NCBI GenBank assembly: GCA_963942565.1
Contig: OZ012701.1
Location: 3,153,538 to 3,217,537 of the forward strand
From: Maea johnstoni
Taxonomy: Eukaryota; Annelida; Polychaeta; Spionida; Magelonidae
DNA length: 64,000 nt
Reading direction: 5' to 3'
Part shown: positions 55,121 to 64,000 of the stretch, piece by piece
Numbering within the stretch: the stretch's first letter is position 1
Layout: each line of letters starts with the position of its first letter
Notes under the pieces: generated by a model
Seen by the model: the letters and a program-made list of their open reading frames with translations, nothing else
What the model was told of the DNA's origin: nothing
The model's database searches: none
Position numbers and translations under genes: made by a program

Positions 55121-55410
55121 TAAGTCCATACAGCGGTTTGCCAGCAGAAACCGCTGATGGTAGCAGTGATGCTAGTAGTCTCTGTAAAAATGGCTATGTC
55201 CTATCAGCGGTTTGCAGCGGTCTCTGTGGAGCCCCCCACACAGCTAAGTCCATACTGCGATTTGCCAGCAGAAACCGCTGACCGCAGCGGTGAGGCGAGT
55301 AGTTATTGTAAAAATGGCTATGTCCTATCAGCGGTTTGCAGCGGTCTCTGTGGAGCCTTCCACACAGCTAAGTCCATACAGCGGTTTGCCAGCAGAAACC
55401 GCTGATTGCA
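55121..55410. repeat. Tandem repeat, unit about 128 bp, 2.2 copies, with internal hairpins
   Basis: Units begin taagtccatacagcggtttg. Each contains cagcggtttgccagcagaaa ending ccgctg, an inverted repeat (CAGCGGTTT/AAACCGCTG) with a short loop, and tatcagcggtttgcagcggt. Open frames across it are repeat-driven. Confidence 0.8.
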
Positions 55411-55788
55411 GAGGGTTCTAGATGCTCTGAGATACATTCTCAGCCTTATCTGAGCCCTAAATGAGTTATTCCAGATGAAAATTTCTTCCTGTTTTGAGAA
55501 AACAATTTACCTTTTTCACCCTTTCTTGGTGTGCAGGCCTGTCTGCCTGTGGCACACTGCCATTGTGGCCGGGGTCTGGGGGCCGCTCAAGGCTCAAAGC
55601 CCCCAGACACCAGAGGGTTCTAGATGATCTGAGATGCATTCTCAGCCCTATAACTGAGACCCTTTTTCTTGGTGTGCAGGGCCGTCTGGCCGGAGCCCAA
55701 TTATTTTTTTTTTCATGGAGTCAGAGCTCAATTATCTTTTTCACTGATTATAAGGGCTCAATTATTTTTTTCAATTCTATACACTTTT
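55411..55788. repeat. Direct repeat of about 35 bp about 200 bp apart; G/C-richer patch
   Basis: agagggttctagatgctctg at 55411 recurs as agagggttctagatgatctg at 55613, both followed by attctcagcc; ggtgtgcaggcctgtctg and ggtgtgcagggccgtctg also pair. No coding sequence recognised. Confidence 0.6.
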
Positions 55789-56402
55789 TCTTCAGGGCTT
55801 TGATATGAGGGACAAATGTAAGTTTTGAGTCAAGTAAAATGCCAAGGAACTTTGTTTCCTTTCATACAATGGGGTTATCATAAAGTACTAAGTAGGGATC
55901 TGGATGAAGACCCCTTCTTCGACAAAAATGGACACAGACAGTCTTAGATTGGGACAATTTAAAACCATTATTATCAGCCCAATCTTCTATTCTATTTAGA
56001 TGCAGTTGGAGCTGCCTTTCTATAGCGTGCATGTTTTTTGATCGATATGAGACACCAAAGTCATCAACAAACAGAGACCTGCCAACACCATTCCATATGC
56101 AATTGGTGATGCTGTTGATTTTGACAATAAAAAGGGTGACAGATAAAATGCTCCCTTAGAGAACTCCCATTATTTCTTGGTCATAAAAGTCAGAGATGGA
56201 TGTCCCCACTCCTACTCGAAATCTCCTCTCATATAAAGGTGTTGTATAAAAAGTTTTGTATAAACGTCCCCTGAGGTCCATATAATGTAAATATTTCATA
56301 ATTCCATATTTCCAAGAGGTATCATATGCCTTTTCAATGTCAGAAAAAATAAACACCACATGTTCCCCATTTAAAAATCCCTCTCTTACAAAAGTTCTCA
56401 AT
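55789..56402 (-). mobile_element. I-group LINE fragment (RT region), old
   Basis: Corresponds to the RT part between the VDD box and the AYDT block (EHVVFIFSDIEKAYDTSWKY) but with many substitutions and indels. Both ends are truncated. Confidence 0.8.
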
Positions 56403-56672
56403 ATAAGGTGAGCTTGTGTCACCTGAAGGAAAATTGGGGTGAAGTCTGAAATTCCATCTGTTTGTTAAGTGTGAATTTGTTTGGGCAGTTTTGCCTCATG
56501 GAGTAACACCGCTGAGAGATGCGTTTTGGCAAGCACATTCTGAGGGATATTGTTTTAGCTTGTAGGATGTAAAATGTAAATGTCACTGGGACCACTTGCT
56601 GTTCTCATTGAAATATCCTTTAAAGGGCATTTGCTTGCCTTGTGAGGAACAACTCCATTCTATTATGATACA

Positions 56673-56960
56673 AGAATGAATGAATGAATGATTGCTTAAA
56701 GGCACATTGGCACACAAAGGCCATTTAGTGCCATAACATTTGTGTAAAACAATGGTCCTTTGTTATTGTTGAAAACAATAACAAAGCAGTAGATGAATAA
56801 AAATGATCACAAAACAATGAACAACTTCAAAATATAATTTCCGTATAACAGGTTGTTTCGAAAGAAACTATAAAATTCTTAAAAGGTTTTACAATCAGTA
56901 AAACAGACCAATCTCATGTAAATAAGATAAAATGCTGTCTGTAGGAACCTTTTCAAAAAG
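56673..56960 (-). mobile_element. I-group LINE 3' end, 5'-truncated
   Basis: GAAT-repeat tail, 3' UTR and the last ORF2 codons; it stops at ggaaccttttcaaa. A short insertion of about 290 bp. Confidence 0.85.
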
Positions 56961-57366
56961 GGGCTGTGGAGTAAGAGGCATGGTTCAACATGCCCAGGTG
57001 CATAGGCATATCCAAGGGAGGGGTTGGTTGGCCTGCCCCCAGCCTCTTTAAATTTACATACCTATGATCCGGTTTACAGGCCCTTAAATAGTTCTATTTG
57101 CCATGAGTATTAAGACACTATTGCTTTGGAATTGCAGGAAAATGAATTCTGAAGCAGACAGAATTCAAAATATTCGTGTGGGAGATATGGTGCCACCAAG
57201 TTCATGTTGACTTTTGTAGGCTAAGTAATCAGAAGGCCTACATAAATAAAAGTTTCAGTGATTGAAACTTTTAACTGAGTAAAAAGCTTATTGTGGTACT
57301 GAATAATGCTTGAAATTTCAGTAAAATACGCTGCCAGTGCAACTGAACTCTATCGTAAAACCCGCT
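56961..57366. other. No feature recognised
   Basis: Non-coding sequence of mixed composition. Confidence 0.4.
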
Positions 57367-57545
57367 ATAAATGGGTTTAAGTTACGCCTTTGGTCTTGTG
57401 TGGTGGAAATCCAAGCTTTGGCCACTGGTGTTTTGCCGAAAGCTTCGGGCTCCGCTCCGCTCCGCCCTTAACTTCCACTCAACACCAGTAACCTCAGCTG
57501 ACATTATCCACCACCCAAGTGTTCAGGCGTAACTAAAACCCAATA
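57367..57545. mobile_element. Short imperfect inverted-repeat element (about 180 bp)
   Basis: Left gggtttaagttacgcctttg pairs with right caggcgtaactaaaaccc; inner gtgtggtggaaat pairs with tatccaccacc. GC-rich centre (ggctccgctccgctccgccc). MITE-like; superfamily unknown. Confidence 0.5.
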
Positions 57546-57845
57546 GTTATCACTTCACAGGCAGAACTATGTGCCAGCCTGATCCACAAGAGCAGACACT
57601 ATGACATCAGGATGGCTGATTCAATTATCTTTGCCTTTGCAGTCTACTGACCCTATCATCGCTCCTGGGCAATCATAATTATTGGCTAGGTTGCGGTTAT
57701 CATCTAAAAGGAATCCCTTGCAAGCCTCGTGCCAGTAAACAAAAGACATGTTTCAATAAAATATGTCCGAGAAAAAACACTAAAACACGATATTTACATA
57801 TCAACTTTGCACTCGGCTGGTTCCTTGTCTCAATGTGTCTTGTTT

Positions 57846-58045
57846 TCTCAAGTGATTTATGCAAGTTTTTTCTAGTGATTTAAACGTTTTTTCAAGTGAT
57901 TTAAGCGAGTTTTTTTCAAGTGATTTAAACGAGTTTTTGTCAAGTGATTTAAGCTAGTTTTTGCAAGTGATTTAAAAGTTATTTCGAGTGATTTAAACGA
58001 GTTTTTAAAGTGATTTAGGAGTTTTTTCAAGTGATTTAAGCAAGT
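57846..58045. repeat. Minisatellite, unit about 22-24 bp, about 9 copies
   Basis: Consensus unit TTTTTCAAGTGATTTAAACG plus 2-3 nt. Unlike the other arrays it is not palindromic and its period varies. Confidence 0.85.
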
Positions 58046-58089
58046 GGAGTATGCCACATCTGCACCATCATACTAAACAGCCTGAATTA

Positions 58090-58313
58090 ACCACTTAATA
58101 GTGGAGACACCTACAAGATGGAATAGCACATTAGAGATGCTGGATCATTTTTTGGAGCAAGTGGCAGCCATCCATACAACTATTATCGACCTATCAGCCC
58201 CTCAGAAATTAAAAGATCTCCTGACCTATCTGCTGGAAACCAAGCCACTCCAGAGTAGACGGTGTAACTCCTTCAGCCATTCAAGCATGCAACAGCCACC
58301 TTGTCATCAGTAG
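58090..58313 (+). pseudogene. hAT transposase internal fragment
   Basis: After an acceptor-like aatag, VETPTRWNSTLEMLDHFLEQ and VAAIHTTIIDLSAPQKLKDL match the 'D.PTRWNST..ML.R..E' block of hAT/ZBED transposases, which lies upstream of the C-terminal dimerisation domain. The frame drifts after about 50 codons. It is not obviously the same hAT family as at 202. Confidence 0.7.
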
Positions 58314-58868
58314 TGTAATATCTACCTGTTTGAACCACATATAGGGTAATTAATCAATAACCATCAAAGGATCCGACTAGCTGCACAGTAAACAAAACGT
58401 TGCTTATCATATACATCAAAGAGATTAGTTCCTATGCACTGTTTACAAAAGGACAGCTTATCAATTTCCGTGTCATTGAATCTATCCAATAGACTACTGC
58501 AACGAGCAGTAGCTTCAACACTGTGAGGAGAAGCAATAAAATTGACTGATTCTGATTGAAAATTGCTCGAAATGTTTGTCAGCATTTGGGAAACCTCCAA
58601 GTCACTCCAACTCTATGAGGAGATGAATAATCTCAGTATTGAATTATTTACTCTAACAAGTTTATGAAGTAGAGTAAACTTTAACATGCTGCTGTACAGC
58701 CAAATCTTAATCAATAGTAATGAAACTTGGTATACATATAACACTTTATGTTCTCCTTGAAGTAAAATGTTTGTCTGCGATTGAGCTCGACATTGTTTTA
58801 TTTACTGTACCAAATTTCTCAACTATAGTCAACTTCAACTTGCTGCCGTTCGCCCGATTCATTATTAA
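58314..58868. other. No gene recognised
   Basis: A 78-codon minus frame (58364-58600) lacks recognisable features. Confidence 0.35.
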
Positions 58869-59091
58869 CCCATTCGCACTCAGAGTTCCCCAGGAAACTA
58901 TTGTCTGCTATTTTCATACTTTTGAAAATAACTTGGAAATAAAGCAAATTCTCACAAAATATTTGAAGGAGAGCTGTTGGTAAAATTCTGATAAACATTT
59001 CTCCTTCAAATATTTTTGATAAAAACGCTTTTGTGAGGAAAATATCAACAAAATAGTCAGGCCTGTTTTGGCCGCTCTGAGTGCCAATGGG
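58869..59091. mobile_element. piggyBac-like MITE, 223 bp, TTAA target
   Basis: Ends CCCATTCGCACTCAGAG / CTCTGAGTGCCAATGGG, flanked on both sides by TTAA (58865-58868, 59092-59095). TTAA plus CCC...GGG ends are the piggyBac signature. The middle is a second inverted repeat (caaaatatttgaaggaga / tctccttcaaatattttt), so the whole element can fold into a long hairpin. Confidence 0.8.
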
Positions 59092-59352
59092 TTAATAGCA
59101 TTGGCACCGAGGTCACTGCGCTGGGCCAAGGGAAAGGATCGTAAATCCGAAAAGAATGCTGGCAAGTCACATGTAAACAACTTTTTCTAAGCGGTCTAAT
59201 CGCGGTTTGAATTGAACATACGTGAATCTACCCATCGGGGCATTGCTACGAGTTGTAAATCTAACATCCCTAAACGATTTAAAACGTAACTTTCTAAAGA
59301 TTCTGCCTCAACCACATGTACACTTCCAGACACATTAGATAACGTTATCATT

Positions 59353-59810
59353 TACTAGGGAAAGCAGTTAAGCATCCCGGGCGATTTGATTGGTTGCGAA
59401 GCTTTACTCACCCATAACGAGCGTGATACTTGAGATTTCGCATTCCCATGTTTGAAGATATAACAATGAGTTCTAATCAGAAAATGCCAGGTATTTAGCA
59501 CTTTCTGGACATAATTACATAATGACTGACTCCTCAATATTGACTACAGATTATAATTCATATATATATATATATGTATATGTTTATATCTTAGAAGAAT
59601 GTCTCATTATTAAAAATACATATATATATGATGTAGTTGTTTACTAGGCAAGCAGTTAAGCATCATGGATGACCTGATTGGCTGAGAAGGTGTAACTCCA
59701 GCATAAGGAGCATGATACTTAATTTCACGTATTTCAACACAAATCAACAAAATTCTAATCAGCAAGAACAACAGAAATTTCGCACTTACTTGCCACAACT
59801 TCTTATGTTT
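59353..59810. repeat. Diverged direct repeat, two copies of about 170 bp
   Basis: tttactagggaaagcagtta (59353) and tttactaggcaagcagttaa (59640) begin two related segments sharing gattggttg/gattggctg, ...cgtgatactt and ...tctaatcag. They are separated by a (TA)n tract. Confidence 0.65.
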
Positions 59811-59829
59811 TGGGAAGAATGTCTTATTA

Positions 59830-60447
<618 letters not shown>

Positions 60448-60537
<90 letters not shown>

Positions 60538-60565
60538 ATATATTTATATATATATATATATATAG

Positions 60566-60636
<71 letters not shown>
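60448..60636. repeat. (TA)n microsatellite, about 190 bp
   Basis: Nearly pure TA with a few interruptions; the other half of the tract split by the 516-bp MITE. Confidence 0.95.
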
Positions 60637-60638
<2 letters not shown>

Positions 60639-61080
60639 TGACGTGGGGGTGTCTTTTAGATGTCTCCCAGCCGAGTTTTCTAAATCATAGCCTGACCATT
60701 GATCCAGTCGTAAGTGAACTGGGGGACGTACGTAACTGCGTTATATTTTGACTGTTTGGGATGTTTTTAGGTGACGCATTGTTGCGTCACTCGTTGTTAT
60801 ATACAACGGTCGCTAGGTATGACGTCATGGCGAACGTCAGTTACCACAATGCGATGCGATGAAACGGTTTCGAGCCTCATGGGCTCTCATCAGAGGCTGA
60901 ATTACGGCTCCATGGACACGATTTGTCGGCCCATGGTAGGTGAACACGGCCGCTTTGAAGGCCGCAAATCTCATCACGAGGGATTTTGAAGACAGGCCGA
61001 GAGTGCGCGCCTTGTTCTGGCGCAATAATCTTTATATATATGATGTCATGCTTTCCTTTTCAGCTGCGAAATTCAGTCCC
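60637..61080 (-). other. GC-richer segment enclosing a ribozyme-like core; possible Penelope-like element end
   Basis: It stands out from the AT-rich surroundings (gacgcattgttgcgtcact, cgtcatggcgaacgtcag). Penelope-like elements carry hammerhead ribozymes in their terminal repeats, so this may be such an end. No RT or GIY-YIG sequence is seen nearby. Confidence 0.35.
60867..60893 (-). ncRNA. Hammerhead-ribozyme-like catalytic core
   Basis: On the minus strand: CTGATGA (60893-60887), stem II GAGCC with loop CATGA and GGCTC (60886-60872), then GAAAC (60871-60867). This is the invariant CUGAUGA / stem II / GAAA core with the correct closing G-C pair. The base after GAAAC would allow only a very short helix III (AC-C-GU), as in dimer-active hammerheads of Penelope-like elements. 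I could not find a complementary helix I (it would need AGGCTGAA), so the ribozyme may be incomplete. Confidence 0.5.
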
Positions 61081-62639
61081 TTTTGGACTTCTGAATTAAG
61101 TTAAATCCTGGTTGTTATCAAACAATCGATAGCTGGTAGTTTAAAAAAAATATACTTTGTTAGAGTGGAGAAACTGGGGACTTCGCCACTTGCAGCAAAT
61201 ATAGCGCTAAGGGTGAATTCAGTGCAAATCTCGCATTTCTAGCATATAGCGCAGTCTTCAACGATTAAATAATAAGGAAAATGCATTTTATTTGTGAAGA
61301 AAATTATATATTCATAATCTAAGGCATAAATAGAACCAACAATGCTTGTTTTATTTATAATCCATTTAATTTTTTGGCGAGACACTAACACAAAATATCG
61401 ATGAAGATGTGAAATTCCTGTGGAAAATGCATGAAATGGTGGAAACAAGTATACTGATTTTTTCATGGAGCACTTTACTAAGTGGCTGCAAACAAATACA
61501 TACATTCAATAAATAAAAAAAAGTTATACAGACATGTTCCTGTAATTCTAAGGAATAAAATGCTGTTTTTAATTCTATGAATAAGTTTTATTTTTCACTT
61601 TAAGTTAAAAACCCAAGCGGTTCTTAATTCTTTGCATTCTTCTTTCTGCAATCACACTTAAGAAAACAAATCTACACTTCATTCTCTTTCAATTACAGTG
61701 ATATTTTTTATAATAAAAAACAAAAGTACTGCTGTATGTTGTTCAGGTCCTTATCTACAGGACCTGGTAATTTATTTCATTCTTTATGAGTGAAAATGCT
61801 GTTTCCAGGGTGAAATATTCCAGGGGTGTATTCCAGACATCTGATCACGATCATGCACCACTGTCCAAACCTGGAGCAATGTATCAACAAATCTGGTTTG
61901 AAACAATGTTGTCGGAAAAATGTACCCGACAGCAGTAGAAATAATATCATAATGGCTGGGGGCTAGAAAACTTGTCACCAACTAGCATTATCTGGCTATT
62001 TTTTTTATTTCACAACTTTCCCATACAGTTTATTTTAGAAATCTGTGTAGGGCTAGTGAAAGTTGTGGTTGGGTTTGTGAAAAGCTGGACACCGCTTTCT
62101 TGTTTTGGTTAGCAGATCTTTTAAGTGGGATTGTGGATTTTTACTTGTGAGCCCTGGCTAGTGATATGCTTATACATGTCGGGGTGATTAACCCATACAG
62201 TGTCACAGTGGCACAGAGAGAGTTTCTCTAGTGACGTTACTTAGGCAATTTTTTGAAAATAAAGTATATTTTTTCAGACAGTTGACAAATACACTTTATA
62301 GGGAATATATAATCAGGGTTGACGGTAAGTTTCTAGGTGCACTTACACAGTTGGGTAAACAGAATATGAGAGCCACTTACCCAAGCTGAAGTTCATTTAC
62401 CCAGGCCCTGAAATTCACTGACCAGAACATAATTTTCCACTTACCGAGACATGCACCCTTTTTTGTTTGAACATTTTGTGTTTAATGTTTTTGACTTAGT
62501 TGTCTGTTCTATGCTGTGCTGTTTCTTAGATTGTTGTTGTCTTTGATGCTTTTAACTAATCTTTTAGCCTTGTAGGTTTGTCTACCAAAGCTGTGGACTT
62601 GACTACCTGAAAGGTCAAGGTCTGAGCCCGTATGGCTCC
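61081..62639. other. No gene recognised
   Basis: AT-rich non-coding sequence. The phrase gggttgacggtaagtttcta near 62315 resembles the dispersed 'cagggctcgac' motif. A possible acceptor (ttttttcag, about 62276) has no convincing frame behind it. Confidence 0.4.
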
Positions 62640-64000
62640 TTGGTAAAAAAAAAGGTTGAGATGTTGGTTCAAACCATGTTTACCGTAAGGCCCGAACTTC
62701 AAATTTTTTCTTCGCCTTGGAGCCTATCACTCAAAAATGCTCGTTCTCTTTTAGATTACATCGATGTGAGAGCTATGGGGCTTAGCGCAAGAGGGTCTTT
62801 CCATCAAGGCATGATAGGGCGGTATGCTGGAAACCAGTGTACAATAGTTGCTTTATTTGCACTTGCTGCCCTTTTTTTGCAACCTTCCAATTTTTGGACT
62901 GGTACTGATGTTGACAATGTTTTGCGCCTTTTGAAATGCTGCTTATACTAGATTCATAGATCAGCGTGGTTCAAACCCTTATCATCTTGCTCATGATGAC
63001 TTGGTTGACTTTGGTGTTATTGATATAATTGGTATTGGATCACGCAGTGCCAGTATGATACCGAATATCCAACACAGTATGTACTATGGTGCAATTGGTA
63101 CTGCAGGAGAAATTAGTTCTGGTACTGCAAGTTTTCATGATGCCATTTCTTTTGCTGTGGGTTCCTCATAGTTGGTGCTTGTTACCATCGGAACAAGTAC
63201 AGTTGCTCTTGCACAGCAAGGAAATAACATATATGTTTTTGACTCTCATTCTAGAAATTCTGATGGATATATTGTTGATAATGGCCATGCAGTGTTACTC
63301 CATTGTACTGATATTCAATCAGCAGTGTCCTATTTCACAAATGTGTATGGTCATGTGCCTTTCAATATCTTTCCAGTGAATTTTTCAATCAGATCTCAAA
63401 AGAGGTCAACAACTGCTTTACATAATTGCACAGATGAGGTTCAAAGTGAAGTATCAAAGAAGCGTTAATTAGATAATGGTGTTATCGATGATATTTCCAA
63501 TAATGACGAGATACTCTCTGATTGTACATCTCCGGTAATTGAACCATGTGAAGTTACAGATGAGGAAGTGATAACCTACTCTATTTTTGACACCAGTACT
63601 TTACATCATGGTGATATTTCAGTGAGTGATTCTGGCCTGTCTAATGCTCAGGAAGCACTATCAAATGCAGACGTAATCAATAGCGCAGACCATATTGCTG
63701 TATATCCTGAGGGTGATATTGTGAATGAAGCTGCTTGTGTTGAAAATGTATCTTGTGAATTATCAAGGATAAATGAAACCTGTGAAATTTTGAGTGAAGA
63801 AGTGATTACCAGATCAATTTCGAACATCAGTGCATTGCAGCCTGTAACTGTTTCAGAGAATGCGTCTCATTTAGATGATGATAGCCATTTAGTGCATTCC
63901 AGTACAGAAAGTCAATGTAATGGAGAAGAGATTGCTTCAGATTCTGAACATGTCCCCCTTATTCCTCAGTTGGAAATACTGCAGTGTCATGTCACTGTGT
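62640..64000 (+). pseudogene. Cysteine-protease-like coding region (FDSHSR family), runs off the window
   Basis: Recognisable blocks in order: ARGSFHQGMIGRYAGNQCTI with the presumed catalytic Cys (QCT), NFWTGTDVDNVLRLL, RGSNPYHLAHDDLVDFGVID, SASMIPNIQHSMYYGAIGTA and IYVFDSHSRNSDGYIVDNGH with the presumed catalytic His (FDSHSR). After the protease-like domain follows a long acidic Ser/Glu-rich region still open at 64000. Proteins with this domain that I know of often lie upstream of Helitron-type Rep/PIF1-helicase regions, or are host genes derived from them. The reading frame is interrupted about three times. It may be the 5' end of a Helitron-like element; the diagnostic helicase would lie beyond the window. 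Confidence 0.5.

Noticed and set aside
55157-55405. 82-codon plus frame
   Set aside because: Lies entirely in the 128-bp tandem repeat and repeats with it.
61784-61981. 65-codon minus frame with a protein-like look
   Set aside because: No splice sites, start context or recognisable domain; the surrounding sequence looks like a decayed repeat.

Overview
The window is metazoan nuclear DNA, most likely from a marine invertebrate. It is AT-rich and intron-rich, has GT-AG exon boundaries and AATAAA signals, and is dominated by transposable elements: an I-group LINE, PIF/Harbinger, hAT, EnSpm-type, Crypton-type and piggyBac-like pieces, and many MITEs. No prokaryotic gene organisation, rRNA or CRISPR is present. 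I cannot name the species. All calls were made by eye from sequence and translations.

Layout. 0.2-3.9 kb: a hAT C-terminal exon, a decayed PIF/Harbinger transposase (-) and a Crypton-like tyrosine recombinase remnant. 4-8 kb: a MITE, a 300-bp dispersed duplication and LINE 3' ends. 8.3-10.8 kb: two exons of a host-like gene whose intron holds a 1.75-kb element built of palindromic tandem repeats. 10.9-13 kb: a second palindromic array, a Harbinger-type MITE and an integrase-like exon. 14.9-15.8 kb: a zinc-finger-like coding remnant. 16.8-19.9 kb: a second copy of the hAT+Harbinger block. 22-25.8 kb: a possible exon, a tandem repeat and a third palindromic element. 26.5-29.4 kb: a 1.43-kb tandem duplication. 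29.7-39.2 kb: nested palindromic arrays holding a near full-length LINE. 40.5-46.4 kb: a four-exon Myb/SANT gene. 46.4-52.5 kb: a second near full-length LINE inside a duplicate of that gene's last exon. 53.2-54.7 kb: an EnSpm/tnp2-type transposase. 55-62 kb: minisatellites, MITEs, (TA)n tracts and a hammerhead-ribozyme-like core. 62.6-64 kb: a cysteine-protease-like coding region running off the end.

The most unusual object is a family of non-autonomous elements. They share 31-bp TIR ends (TATGG..., TGCA at positions 17-20, CACTA at 27-31) and, where both ends can be matched, 6-bp target duplications. Their bodies are arrays of 16-bp palindromes joined by 5-bp linkers, a strict 21-bp pitch. 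Three copies carry three unrelated palindromes behind homologous ends. Two copies have inserted into another copy's palindrome, over its dyad, at the same hexamer (CATTAA/TTAATG). The arrays therefore grow partly by self-nesting, and a LINE then landed inside. The LINE also shows a subfamily with a duplicated 3' end and an ATGA overlap between ORF1 and ORF2.
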